From positions 2,897,912 to 2,961,911 of the forward strand of contig NC_051102.1 of the NCBI RefSeq assembly GCF_901709675.1: a stretch of DNA of 64,000 bases. The letters are read 5' to 3'. The position numbers were made by a program, and so were the translations under genes. Shown piece after piece: positions 36,061 through 61,733 of the stretch (its first letter is position 1; each line of letters starts with the position of its first letter). The stretch is from Syngnathus acus. Lineage: Eukaryota > Chordata > Actinopteri > Syngnathiformes > Syngnathidae. Below the pieces are notes generated by a model. The model was given only the letters and a program-made list of their open reading frames with translations. It was not told the origin of the DNA and did not search any database.

Positions 36061-39000
36061 ATAGTGTAATTCATTTGCCCTGTGGTAGTTTGCTAAACTG
36101 ACTAAGTGTGACATGGTCTTTTTTTTTTTTTAAAGAATATGGTAATATTTAAAAGAAAAAACGTCATCTCAAATCTGACAATCCAGAGAGCAGCACCTCC
36201 ACGACCGTAACATTGTGGCAAGACTAGAAGATTCTGGACTAACACACACAGAATATCGCTCTTATCATTCTCATCGGAATCTAAATCTCTATTTTTCCTG
36301 GTAAAGCGCACAAAGTGACAAAACAAGCCCCCCCTCCAATATCCTTTGAAAAGACCCCCAAAGTACAAAAACAAAGGTGGGGCCCCTCAAAGGCTGAATA
36401 GCTCCTCCTTCTGTGACCCTCTCCATCTTCATAATGGAGCTTCCCCTTGTTTGTCCAGGAAGAGGTTTGATAGCTAGAAAGAAGTGGGGGTGAGCATGCT
36501 GTCACTTTCAACAAGAGGTGAGATTGTCGGCAGCTCCCCGAGGTCCTGCTTTGAAAGATTTTCTCGGCGCCTTCACGCCAGGCTGTGCTCTTCAGATAAG
36601 AGAAGCTGTGAGGTCGTGACAGGTTGCCTCCATCTTTGGAGAACCCGCAGCGGCATTGCACCAACAGATGATGACCACTCTTGGGAATGTTGCGGGCTTG
36701 GACCCCTACTTCCATCTTTTGTCTTATTGTGTCCCACCCTCTCTCGCTGTGCACCCCCCCCCTGCTTTGGGCACACCGTTTTCCCAAAACATAGCAAAGA
36801 GAAGAGGTGTAAACATTTGTAGCTGGGCCGGTCTGACCCCCTTTTGCCGTCGCCAGTGATTGATGGCTCTGCGACAACGGGCACATAACACCGGAAACTC
36901 CTCTGCCTTTGCCACGACGGATGAATTGGCGCAGTATTGTCTGAAGGGTTGTTATGGCTCTCGATGGGGGTCGACGTCGTGAGTCGTGCCCGAGGCCAAT
37001 GAATGAATCGGGCTCTCGATATCAATGGTGAATGCCCTTTGTCCCTTTTTGATTTAGCAAGTTGTTTTGGAAAACACTCACAACATTCCAGTGACGCTTC
37101 CACACGCATCAATCAAGGATTAGCCTGACATCACAGTATTGGGAGACACAAATTTATCACTTTGGTCCTGCACAGAAGGCATAATGGCCAGGGCATTAAA
37201 AGTGAGTCACACTGGTGATGCATCACAAGTCATCCCGTCTTCAAAGTGGATGTCGGATGGCAGGAAGCTCGTTTTGTCTGGCTTCGTGTGCTTCTTGGCC
37301 ATATTCCAACCAAGGAAAATGGCTACTTTAATTTTAGCCTTGCGGTTTGAAATATTTTGTTGGAGCAGTAGCTCCTATCAAATGAAAATAAATCCCTCGT
37401 AAACAACCGAGCCAAATTTGAATGCTTCCAAAATCACTAAGTGCATAAAATAACTTAAATCATTTTTAATAACATAGTTTTCATTCTTTGTATGTTATTG
37501 AAATAAAGTGACGGTAATTAGAAGTAAATCTCAGAATTCACCCAATAGTGTATTTTAATATGGTAAAAAGCAGCTACCACTAACACAATGAGGCTTGTGA
37601 GTTCCCCATGTTAGGGCACTTGTTGAATGTCATTGAGCCAATTGAGCACATCTCTCTGTCCTGTGACAAAGGCCTCTTGAGAAATCACTCCTAATTGGAG
37701 AACGACCACTAAATCGCGCCGAAGGACTTGAATGAATAATAAAACCCATCTGGGAAGCCGGAAACAATACAAGGACGGCCACATTAGGGCGTGTCTTGGG
37801 AGAGGCGGCGGGGCACCGTCGGCCCCGATTCAACTTTGATAATTGTAATGTGACGATAAGGAGCTTATAGCCTCCTGTTATCCTCAAGACAAAAGGCCGT
37901 GTACCAGAATGCAATTCGGATGACATCTCTGCATCCACTTAACACCCGCATCAGGTCATCTGTTGTTAATTTGCGCACTAACACCAATGCAGCCGGGGGT
38001 CTGCGTGCATTAAGGGGTAAATGTTGACCCTCGTTTCTAAGCAAGGCTCACATGTGGACTCCACAAAATGGCCCGTTTGTGTTTTGGAGAAGTTTGGGTC
38101 AGCCTTTCATGGTGGTGTGTTACCCTAGAAAGGATCTAATTGCTTTCACTTGTCTACCTAATGATTTTGATTTTTGAATTAACTGCCTTTTTTTTAGAGT
38201 TTAATATTGCTTTCATTTCACTCTTACATTTCACCTAAAGGTGATTTTATCAATTATGGTTCCTTGACAGATAAAAGCTTGGGAACACATTGAAAGCTCA
38301 ACTTACTTTCTCTCCAAATCTATTAGTCCGGTTGTATTCTTGCTTCAGGCACGGAGGCTCGTATGACCTCTTTGTGACCTTGTCACCTCACTCCACGCTG
38401 GACGCCCTAAACTCTGTGGGAACCTCCTCCTTCTACTCCTCAGTGCTTTGTGTTTCTTTGGACATTGTTTGTCTCACCAGATAAAGTGTCCTCCCCTCTT
38501 TTCTTCAGTGTCCCCGCTGAAGAGAGGCTGTGTGGTGCACTAACTGCCCACTGAGCGGGTTCTGACCAGGGGGTTAACACTTGCTTTTTATTCAACATCA
38601 CAGGACACCTCTTGGGACCTGCTGCTGCAGGTCGGCCAGTGACAAGCGCTGATGGATGCTGACAGGTCACTTGCCGTTGACGATGACTCTATTGACCTCT
38701 GAAACCATCTCGGCCTCTTCAGTAAATTCATATATTCGCAGGATTCTTTTAAGATAAATGTAATGTACATTTATTTTAAGACACAATATTCCTTATTGAT
38801 ATTTTTTTAAATAAATGTGTACATAAAATACTTGATAACATTTTATTTAAATTGAAATAGTTAAATAACACTAATTTTAATTCATTTATATATATATATA
38901 TATTTAAAGTTCTATTTAGATAAAATATTTAATCTGTCAAGAAATGTGGGAATTAGAGGGGAGAAACTGTGTCCAAATTCTTGTGGGTTTTGTAACGGTT

Positions 39001-39580
39001 AGAATTTAGAATTGTTGGTAAGGGGGAATTCATGGAATCAGTAGGCATAAGATGAACAGTATAAAGTTTAAACTAGTAGGCATAAGAAGAATAAAGTTTA
39101 AACTATTCAGCCTATTATATAATATATAGGATGGGCACACGAAGCTTCATTAGGCTGAGGCTTTCCAGCCACGCGGTTCGCAAATAGGTTCATTTCTCGA
39201 GACTTTATGTGCACACAACCCCCCCCCTGCTGGTCAAAACGTGCTACAGGACTAGTTCATTGTATGAATGAGAATTACGTTAGTCTTTATTGGTTCAAGT
39301 AGCCAGATCCAAATAAATAAAATTTCTATCTGCATGCGTATTGATGTTTAACATAGAAAGAAATGGAATATTGTGTTTCAAAATAAAAAAATAGGAACGT
39401 TAATTTTCTACACAAACTAGTTCAAAGTTTAGTTCACAAGTTTCAAAATGAACTTGTGAATTCATGGTTCATAACTGAAATTTTATGACCCAAGTTTATG
39501 GTTCCAAAAATGAAAAGTCCATTACAATTTTCTTCCCCCAATAAAAAAAAAAAAAGTTGCCATGACCAAATAAATTACGG
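36061..39580. other. Gene-poor region between the Hes1-like gene and mrpl37
   Basis: No supported exon chain. It contains GC-richer blocks (about 36,480-37,030 and 37,620-38,010) that may be regulatory DNA of the Hes1-like gene, an AT-rich stretch with a short TA run near 38,888, and a palindromic AACTTGTGAATTCATGGTTCA-like area near 39,455. Open frames on either strand here lack splice partners and recognisable domains. Confidence 0.45.
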
Positions 39581-39582
39581 GT

Positions 39583-39706
39583 GACCTAGTAGTAGACTTA
39601 GTTGTCATGTAGGTGGCGGTAATACAACAGAAAGGTGTCTAGTCCGCCATTTAAACACCGAAGAAGAAAAAGAAGAAGAAGAAGAAGAAGAAGAAGAAGA
39701 AGAAGC
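39583..39706 (+). repeat. GGCGGTAAT ... (GAA)n element upstream of mrpl37
   Basis: GTAGGTGGCGGTAATACAACAG, then GCCATTTAAACACCGAAGAAG running into about 13 GAA units. The same order of motifs recurs at 43,757-43,830 and 62,410-62,475, so this is a dispersed family. The GTAGGTGGCGG part resembles a CTCF core. Confidence 0.7.
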
Positions 39707-39833
39707 CCCTTCTGCGCATGTGTGCGTGTCTCAAATCACCCAGGGCTCTGATTGTGTCTTGACAGACTCAAGTCTTGACCTCGCGTCGCTGTCCAAGTGT
39801 CTACCGCTTGATTACCGACAAGCAGGAATATCA

Positions 39834-42800
39834 ATGTTTGTGGAAACTTCTGTTGCAGTAGCGCCTTGGCGTTTTTCTAAATTAATATGCTTCAGAGACT
39901 TGAGCTGGTTCTCTCCACATGGACCGAGAAGCCGATTACAGGTCCGACATTTCAATGGCAGTCAGGTTCATTGTAAGAAGGCTCCGAGTGTAAACAAGCC
40001 CACAGAAAAAGTTCACATCCCGGGACTGGATATGGTCACTTACGGAGAAAAGATGCACCATGTCCCGTGGCTAGCTAAGCCTTTTTCTCCACAGTGGAAA
40101 AGGCACCGTAAGGATCCCCAGTTTTACAGGTCTCCTCCACTTGATGACATGCCTTTGTATCGAGAGACACCGTGTCATGTCTTCAACCAGAGGACCAGCG
40201 CACTTGAAGGTATCTTAAAACACTTCTCAGCACGGATTTGGATTTTTAACATCTTTTAAAATAACGGTAACGTACGTAAAGGCACTTTCTTGGCGTGGAT
40301 CAGTGGCAGAGTGATCGTCTCCCAACCCAGATGTTGGGGGTCCGATTCTCAGCTATTGTGACCATGTTGTAGTGGGAAGTGGCTTGAATTCTCTTGCACC
40401 GTTCCATGCTCTTATGTCTTTTTGTAAGTGGGCAGGGAGATAACTTTGTAATCTCTTTCCAGGTGTTCGCCAGGCCCTTTGGGTAACCAAAAGCAAGGCA
40501 GTCTCTGGTTTGCCACCTCAGCTTCTATCACTGGCAGAGAATCCTGCCAATCAATTACCAAATCAAGATGACCGTGTTCAGAACGCCATCAAACATGCCC
40601 GCTTCTGGGACACAACTGAGGAGCGACCAGAACATTACAGGTATTTTGTCATAGTATATACCCTGGTATTTGTAGAACAAAATCTATGTTTAACTTGTGG
40701 TTGAAATGAGGGTGGCATGATATTGGATAAACATGTGATATGCAAAATGGCTTTTCGTTTTTCGCGGGTGTTTCTGAAATGCATCTCCTGCAATAAATGA
40801 GGGATCACTATATTTAATATATATCTTTCTTAGCAACCCACTCCTCTTGAACCTGCTCCATCTTTGTGCCACGCTTCAGTCCAGCCACCCATTGATTGGA
40901 AGGAGAATGTTAACTGAGAAATATTCATTGGCAGCTTCATGGAAAAGAGGTAAACGATTACCAAATTCCTTCTGTTTCTAACACCAATTCTAATCAGTGC
41001 TATTTAAAATGATACTTATTTAGTGAGCCAATTTCAGCAATAGGTACTATTCAGCCTCCATTAGTGTTTAGGAACAATCTTAATGTTTCTGATCAAAACA
41101 TGAATATTAGACAAATGTTCCTAATTCCAGCTTTTATTTCATGGTATTTACATTTAAGTGTGGTAAACAGCTCAGGACAAAGCACTGACAATGTGGTTTT
41201 ATGTTTGTGTACCAGGTGAAAACTTGTTTCAGGTTCGGGGACAAAATGGTTTGATATATAACAGCATGGATCCTCTACCAAGGGTCTCTGATAAAAAGCA
41301 AGTGTCAGACACAGCAGATCATGTTCTTGAAACATTTTATCCTGTGTCGCCTACGGTGGATTTTCAGAAGGTACATGTGTACAAGGAGATGAACTGTACA
41401 GGTGAGGAATAGCTCTGTCTTTTGTGTCTTGGGAATTACTTATCATAAACTTCATAGTAATTCTGTGACCAATAAATTTACTGGTTGTGTCAGAATGCAG
41501 GTGCAGCATTTTAACCCATTTAATTCAAAATGTTTCTCCGACATGTAAACACCAAAATTGGTAGACCTTTCAAGTAATCAATAATAATAATAAAATAATA
41601 AAAATATATACAGTAGAACCCCGGACCGTGACCTCCTTGGTACTCAATAAATTCGGTTTTCTGCGCAAAATGTCGGGAAATCTTTGCCTCTGATCTTGAA
41701 CGAAGCTTCGGAATCTGACGTTAGTTGGCGTTGTTATTAAGCAGGTTTTAAACCATTTTGACGCCCGACTGCGGTCTTACTTCGGTTACCGTAATTTTCG
41801 GACTATAAGTCGCACCGGAGTATAAGTCGCACCAGCCATAAAATGCCCAAAAAAGTGAAAAAAAACCATATATATGTATATAAATCGCTCCTGAGTATAA
41901 GTCGCCCCCCCACCCAAACTATGGAAAAAAAACCGCGACTTATAGTCCGAAAATTACGGTACTTTATATCCACTATATATGATCACAGTATTACACAATA
42001 TATAGCAGTTTTTTATGTTTATTATTTTACGTCTTTTTATTGTTTGGACACGTTTCATTTTTTTTTTTCCATTCAGGTTTCAGAGGACAGCATCATTACC
42101 CTCATGCCCACACAATTTACTTCCTGGAGCGTGATGTTGCTTACAAGCTTCTCCCTGAGCAGTTCAGAGCCAAGATCATCATGTTTCTTTTTGGAAATGC
42201 TCTGGCACGTGCACATATGCTTTACGGGGTAAGACTGTGCTTGTTGAAGTTGTCATTGTTGTCACCCTTCTTTACCATGTCTTGGGTGTACATAGTCCTA
42301 GGGGTAGGCAATTCATTGAAATTAGTGTTGTTGAGGACGTATTCCAGACGTTTAGGTTTGGGGTCCTTCACTAAGGAAGCATGTTCCATTGCACCATTTA
42401 TATATGGCTGCCTGCGGATGTGCCTGATTCTAAGTCTGCGCTACTGTTGGATCTTTGTGAATTTGACTAACTGCTTTCCATTTTCCTTTCTCCCCCTTCA
42501 TCCCCGCTGTCATTTCTGGATTGTTTATGCACGCTTCATACACCAAGGCCAACACTTCTAGTGTCTTGGATCATCCTATCACAATACAGGGCGTCGGGAC
42601 CAATGGCAGACTTTTCCAGTTCGTTGTTTTCCAACTCAACACTACAGATTTGAGAGAAGACGATGGCATCAAAAACCAGGTAAGTGTATGTAAGAGACCA
42701 ATGCACAAATACAATATTAATTAATTAATGCACTCGGTATGCTTTTGTAACTTAGATTATTTTTTTTTTTATTCATTTGTATTAGGTGTGGATGGAGGAA

Positions 42801-43399
42801 GATGTTGAGCTCTATGAGTTTGCAAAGGTCAGACCACTCTTCAAGAAGAAGCAACTGAAGGTAATTGCTCCTTAGCGAGCTCTATAATTAAAGTTGAACT
42901 GTTGCATCGTTTTCACAATTTAACAAATTTTATTTTGTCAAAACACAAGATCATGACTTAAAGTACATTTTATATTATAAACTCAGGGGCAAGGGGATAA
43001 TTCAATATCAATATAAAATTGCCTCAATAAAATCTTCAATATAAACAAAATCAGGAAGGAAATGGCTTAAATAAATGGCCAGTCATCTCAGTGCCACCCT
43101 TACAATGAAATTATATCATGCAAACAAATGCTTATGGATGGATACATGGGGCAGAAGTCATTATAGTCCTATATATCCAATCGAGTATACCCAATCCATA
43201 TATTGACCTTTTTTCTTTTGACTTTCATTTATCAAGTACACTTCACCTATCAAAATGTGGAAATCAAAACTTATATCTTATATATCATATATGTACCTTT
43301 TTTTTTTATCTTTCTCTCTAGATCCCAGCTGGTCTTGCAGGATACAAGCCAGAGACATTCTCCAAATTCCTTGCCCTATACCTTCACGGTGCTGTGTAG
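39834..43399 (+). CDS. mrpl37: Mitochondrial large ribosomal subunit protein mL37
   Basis: Eight exons: 39834-40209, 40463-40640, 40834-40949, 41216-41401, 42077-42228, 42548-42679, 42786-42860, 43322-43399 (1,293 nt, 430 aa; human MRPL37 is 423). Diagnostic segments are IPGLDMVTYGEKMHHVPWLA, FYRSPPL, NQDDRVQNAIKHARFW, HVLETFYPVSP, VGTNGRLFQFVVFQLNTTDL and the C-terminal KFLALYLHGA. It is a metazoan-specific component of the mitochondrial 39S subunit. The N-terminus is basic and hydrophobic without acidic clusters, as expected for a mitochondrial targeting peptide. An in-frame ATG at 39,720 would add 38 residues, but the 39,834 ATG gives the better leader. The exon 6 acceptor (ACACCAAG) has a poor adjacent pyrimidine tract. 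AATAAA is at 43,427. Confidence 0.95.
40283..40440 (+). mobile_element. tRNA-derived SINE fragment in intron 1 of mrpl37
   Basis: GTGGATCAGTGGCAGAGTG resembles a pol III A box and GGGGGTCCGATTCTCAGC a B box, at tRNA-like spacing, with TCGTCTCCCAACCCAGATG between them as in an anticodon arm. It does not fold as a complete tRNA and is followed by unrelated SINE-body sequence. Confidence 0.65.
41787..41961. mobile_element. Palindromic MITE (TACCGTAATTTTCGGACTATAAG family), intron 4 of mrpl37
   Basis: The ends TACCGTAATTTTCGGACTAT and ATAGTCCGAAAATTACGGTA are perfect inverted repeats, with a second inner GTATAAGTCGC repeat. TA at both tips fits a mariner-type target. The 41,610-41,786 sequence just left (AGTAGAACCCCGGACCGTGA...) looks like half of another MITE. 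Confidence 0.85.
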
Positions 43400-43426
43400 C
43401 ACTAAAGACCTCCATTCATAGTTGTG

Positions 43427-43432
43427 AATAAA
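43427..43432 (+). terminator. Polyadenylation signal of mrpl37
   Basis: AATAAA 28 nt after the stop codon. Confidence 0.75.
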
Positions 43433-44724
43433 TATGTATGTGTGAAAGTTTGAGGTTATGGGAAATTATCTCAAAACTTCCTTGACATTAAGTGAAAAAA
43501 ATTTGTGAAACTACAAATAGACTGATATTAAATTCTGACATATTCCAATATCACTGTATTAAATTTACAGCTCTAAAATGTCCTTTTTTAAGAAAAAATA
43601 AAATCTCTTTATTTATTTTTTTTTTTTTAGATATTTGGATTACTGCACAGAATCACAGACTATAGAACTACTATCTACATTTTATGTATTTTTTTGTGTA
43701 TTTAATCATTTAGTTCGTATATAGGGGAGGGAAACTCTTGAACCACACTCCAGTCCAGATGGTGGCGGTAATGCTCCGTAAAAACTGGTTGCCAACCGCC
43801 TTTAAACCAAACAAGAAGAAAAAGAAGTAAACAAATTGAAACGGAATTTATTCTGCCAACTTGCTGCGCTGTTAAAAGCTGGTGTGTGACGAAGCCGGAC
43901 GACTACAGATCAAAGGTGGAAATCAGTTTACCGTTTTTAATTCAGTATTGTCCAAGATAGACACCTAAGTTGTGTGTTGAAAGAGGACATAAGAGTGAAT
44001 AACAAGGAACTGTGTGTATCGTGTTATATCGTTTTCCTTAAGAAAGAAGGAGCATTTGTGACATGTTGATTCCTTATCATCCACTTATGGTAATATTGGT
44101 TTGAAGATCGAGAGCCCAATTCATTTATTTTGGGGTAAAAATGTGTTGACGTTTAAGTTTAATCCACCGATCAAGTGTAACAATGTGACAAGTAGATCAG
44201 ATAGAGCTACTTTTAGAGATAGATGGGTCTAAGCAGCTACCACCACGTAGAAGCGAAAGAGAGCGTGCGTACACTGATAGAGAAAGGTAAAGAACTTCAC
44301 AGTGTAAAAATAAACGAGCTTCTACGGCCTTAACCAAGGTGGCCATCGAGTTTGACGGAGACAAATGAAGAATAAACGTCTACTGTAACAAACTATGGTG
44401 TAGTCTATCCGGAGGAAGTGATCACCATTTAAACCAGGGGTGTCAAACTCCTTTCCTCGGTGGCCGCATTCCCACGTTTTCCAAGTTTCCCTCGTTAAAT
44501 ACACCCGATTCAATTAATCAGGCTCTTGCAGAACGTGAGGATGAACACACGGTATGTGTTTCAACATGCACGTGCCAAACAACCAAGGGTATGCAATATG
44601 TATATTATAATCACTGGTGGCACCTGAGGAACCAACATATGTTTCATGTTGGTATGCACGTGGTGTAATGTGTTAAAATGACCAATTAACAGATGTCCTT
44701 TTTTCCCCCCCCATCAGCTACATT
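43433..44724. other. Intergenic and depdc5 5' untranslated region
   Basis: It holds a second GGCGGTAAT...AAGAAGAAAAAGAAG element (43,757-43,830), then a region around 43,870-43,935 that may be the first non-coding depdc5 exon (possible donor ACAGATCAAAG|gtgg). At 44,433-44,560 lies a repeat related to the palindromic element at 63,739. The acceptor before the coding start is CCCCCATCAG at about 44,717. Confidence 0.5.
43757..43830 (+). repeat. GGCGGTAAT ... GAAGAAA element upstream of depdc5
   Basis: CCAGATGGTGGCGGTAATGC, then CTGGTTGCCAACCGCC and an AAGAAGAAAAAGAAG tail. It has the same order as the elements upstream of mrpl37 and at 62,410. The CCAGATGGTGGCGG part resembles a CTCF core. 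Confidence 0.65.
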
Positions 44725-58443
<13,719 letters not shown>

Positions 58444-58489
58444 AGGCAGCAATTACAATTTCATGTTTCATTGCAATTTTAAATGCCTG

Positions 58490-59345
58490 ATTTTTTTTTT
58501 TTTTGCAGACAAAAACAAAATAAGACATCCCCAATACCAAAAAACACAGAACTAACCAACCAAAGCACACACAAACAAACTAAAATGAAAAAAGTAGAAA
58601 AAATAAAAACACATTTCAGGGCAACTCCATCTTGTATACAAACAATATACAGCCAGAGCAAATATCTTACAAAGACAGCCTTTCAATAAATGAGATCGGT
58701 TTTACAGCATTCTCTGTGTTAATAAGCTTTAATGAATTGTTATAGGATTTCAGATCATTCTTCCAATGCAGAAAGTTTGGTCTTGTTTTAAAGAAGTGAC
58801 ATTCGTGTATGTATTGTTTGGCCAACAAAATAATATTGTTAATAAAAAAATCAAATTCACCATTATGAAAAAAAGCCATATTTAACATCAGAGATAGTAA
58901 GAGAAACAAAGAGTAACCCTTTTGAACAAGCCCATTGTTGAAAGTCAAGCCAAAACCTTTTGTACAAACTCGCACCAACAGAAAAGATAGTCTAAATCTT
59001 CAATTTCACCTGCACAAAAAACACAGTTCCTTACAGCCATTTTAAATTTTGTCTTCAAAAGTTTCTTGGTTGGGTAAATATTATTGATCATTTTAAATTG
59101 AAGTTCCTTTGTTTTTGGTGGGACTGGAAATTTCAAATACTTGGATCTAATCACTTTTATATATCCTGAGCTGAGGTTTTTCAAAATACAACCACATTTC
59201 AAAGTACCAGAAAAACAGTTTTCCAGGAAACAGCCTCTAATAAACTTGTTACATTTATCATCACAAAAATCAATCCCATTAACATGTAGCAGCCTTAAAC
59301 ATGGAATTATCTCTGAATACATTTTATCTTGTTTAACCATGTTAT
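58490..59345 (-). mobile_element. Antisense L1-type LINE 3' fragment in the depdc5 3' region
   Basis: The minus strand encodes the C-terminal end of an L1/Tx1-like ORF2: PPKTKELQFKMINNIYP, then a CxxC...CxxxC zinc-knuckle-like stretch (CVFCAGEIEDLDYLFCWC), then about 100 residues in another frame (RPNFLHWKNDLKSYNNSL). Stops break the frame. The T-run at 58,490-58,504 is the poly(A) tail read in antisense, so the insertion starts 46 bp after the depdc5 stop. Confidence 0.8.
58685..58690 (+). terminator. Candidate polyadenylation signal of depdc5
   Basis: AATAAA 242 nt after the stop, the first canonical signal. It lies inside the antisense LINE, so the transposon may supply the 3' end. Confidence 0.5.
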
Positions 59346-60654
59346 TTAAGGGATAATGGGAATAGTTTCACCATTTGTTTGTACTTTTTTTGAGTATGAG
59401 ATATTAGGCAAATAGGTTTTCATTTCCTTGTAGAACTTTGGAGTGAACTGAATGAGCAGACACTAATTAAAAAAACGAACACTTTTTCTTATTTATTGTG
59501 GCACAATATTGCATTACAGTTATCAAATTTTCAGTCAATATTTTATCCAGGTATCTTCTGTTACGCGTATACAGAAAATACGAATACATCCTGACAATAA
59601 TGTAAATGTTCTTTTAAGTGTAGTTTGTCCAATTGAGTTTGCCGTAGCGTGACGTCATCAACTGTCGCAGCCCTCTCGAGCCGATATGACTACTCGAGTA
59701 AATCTGGTACCTACAAGGAACGTTTGTGCGTCGTGGACTTTTTCAGCATTAGCGGAACAACAACGGAAAACATTTGTTTAAACGGAAAGGTTATCGGTCT
59801 ACTGTTAAGCCTTACACAATATCCTAATAGGTAGGCAATAGACACTTATTACACCACACACGTATGCACGGTAAGATATTATTTACACTTAAGGTTAGAG
59901 GAAGCTTCAAACTATGGTATGCTTGCACGAACCCACAGCTCGATCGATGAATTTTGCAGTTTATAACTATAACTGCATTTTCCACAATAATATTGCGTTA
60001 ATGTACATAACACTTTCGATGTGGTTCTCAAATGAGCACTAGCTGTTGTTTTTTGGTCCACATATTTAATTTCGACACACCGACTTAAAATGGATCAACT
60101 TAAAGATTACAGCACTTGCAGCCCGTGTAGTTTTAATCAAGGTAAAATGCAACGAAGTATCCGCCGATTTTATTTTAATGTGCACGCTGTCGGCAGTACA
60201 AGTGAGCGAGAGCAGTTACTGTAATTGCCAACCACATTCACTTATCTCCTGTGTCCAAATTCACAGGCTGCGTCCTCGGAAGGCTGTTTTTTCGGCCGGT
60301 TTCAGGCCACATGACGTAATTTCCGGAGCGACTCGACGGCATGTCACGTGACACGAATGCAACAGACCTTTGTTTCCATGGCGACGGGCTTATTACTTTT
60401 TAAAATATTCATTTAGGAACTCAGAACGTGTAAACACAATTGCCAGTAGGTGTAATATAACCCACTGCATTTTATATGGGGCTGGGACCAGCCATCAGTT
60501 TTCCTTGGCTTTGTGACCTTATTCCCTGTAAGATATATCATAGTTTTTTTTTTAACTGCGCACTATTGTTTTTAACTGTTGAAACTTTAATAACTTGCAC
60601 CGCTTCTTTCACATCTCAGTTTACCTCCCTATGTTGTTTGTAGGCCCTTCGGCA
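59346..60654. other. Intergenic region and 5' region of ift20
   Basis: The first 280 bp is AT-rich with no gene. A CRE palindrome TGACGTCA stands at 59,650-59,657, followed by a CpG-containing block to a possible donor (AATAG|gtaggc, 59,831), which may be an untranslated first exon. A second CpG-rich promoter-like block is at 60,270-60,400. The acceptor TTTGTAG at 60,637-60,643 shows that ift20 has at least one upstream untranslated exon. Confidence 0.5.
60312..60385 (+). promoter_or_regulatory. ift20 promoter motifs: CRE-like, CLEAR/E-box, degenerate RFX X-box
   Basis: TGACGTAA (60,312-60,319), GTCACGTGAC (60,343-60,352, a perfect palindromic CLEAR/E-box of the TFEB/USF class) and GTTTCCATGGCGAC (60,372-60,385). 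The last differs at two positions from the RFX X-box GTTGCCATGGCAAC-type consensus that drives ciliary genes. Confidence 0.5.
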
Positions 60655-61733
60655 ATGGCTCAAGACTTAATAGAAGAGGAAGGCATATTTTTTGATGAAT
60701 TCCACAAACTACGAGCACTAGAACCAGATGTCAGCCAAAAAACATCAGACCTTAAGGAAGAGTGCAAAGAATTTGTTGAAAGTAAGACTTGTCTATTTTT
60801 CTTTATGCATAAAGGTTAATGAATTTATCTCATCCACTGACAACACACCTGATTACTATTCCATCCCTCACAGAAATAGGACAGTTTCAGGGAAAAGTTG
60901 GATCTCTAATAGAGCTCGTAGATCAATTGGCAAAAGAGGCGGAGATGGAAAAATTCAAGGTAAGGCAACTCTGCAAATGCCACCACTTTAGCTGAATGAT
61001 TTCAGTAAAAAAAAAAAAATGTATTGCCATTTTTCAGATGAATATTTCCATTATATTACATTAAATCATGGATTCTCTAATTGTAGGCCATTGGAGCAAG
61101 AAACTTGCTGAAATTAGTGGCAAAGCAACGAGAGGCGCTGCAACAGCAGCTTCAAGGTCTCATTGTGGAGAAGAAGACGCAGCTTGAAAGGTAAAATAGA
61201 GATTTTGTGGCCTTTTGCTGAAAAGTCACAACATTCGACGTAGCGCATGATCAACGTCCTGAGGCGGTCTGACAAATTTTCAGTAGGATTTGTCAACGTG
61301 CTTTTTCGTAGGCCTCGGTCAAACTGATCGGGATTATTATTATTTTTTTCCACTCTAGGTGGCACTACAGAGCCATTTTGTTGTGATTGTTTATGACAAT
61401 AAAATATACAAATTTACACCAGGGCTGATGAGTGTGCAAAATATGATTAGTTTACCTGCATGTTTAGGGTGTAAAAAATGCGATCCTTTACGGAGAAAAC
61501 AAAATAAAACAATAGGGACCTTGCAGCAGGTAGCCATGATGATGATGTGGTTTGTGCATTTAGCATCAAAGCTAGAACAACATGTCAAATTGTTAATATT
61601 TAACATGTTTTTATATGTACGAGATGGTCAATCCTGTATGTATCCTTGTTTCAGATATCGTGTTGAATGTGATGCCTTGTCTAAAATGGAATCTGAGCAG
61701 AATGAATTTATCAACCAGTTTATTTTGCAGTAA
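60655..61733 (+). CDS. ift20: Intraflagellar transport protein 20
   Basis: Four coding exons: 60655-60781, 60874-60959, 61087-61190, 61655-61733 (396 nt, 131 aa; human IFT20 is 132). The conserved parts are [62 protein letters not shown] and the C-terminal [12 protein letters not shown]. The protein is almost wholly coiled coil from about residue 70. In other vertebrates it is the IFT-B subunit that also sits at the Golgi, bound by GMAP210, and carries membrane cargo to the cilium; it pairs with IFT54. Codons at each junction fit. The stop codon overlaps a donor-like CAGTAAGT, and an acceptor plus ATTAAA lies downstream (62,099; 62,156), so an alternative last exon is possible. Confidence 0.96.

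Noticed and set aside
36281-36886. A 201-codon open frame on the - strand downstream of the Hes1-like gene
   Set aside because: Serine/arginine-rich composition follows GC-rich DNA; overlapping frames on both strands look alike; no recognisable family or splice partners.
39720-39833. Upstream in-frame ATG as the start of mrpl37
   Set aside because: It would add 38 residues with acidic clusters unlike a mitochondrial leader, directly after the GAA repeat; the ATG at 39,834 fits the family length better.
40283-40360. A possible tRNA gene
   Set aside because: A- and B-box-like motifs are present, but the acceptor and D arms do not pair; it is a SINE head.
58667-59340. Minus-strand frames that could look like a small gene
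   Set aside because: They match the C-terminal end of an L1-type LINE ORF2 in two broken frames, with an antisense poly(A) tail.
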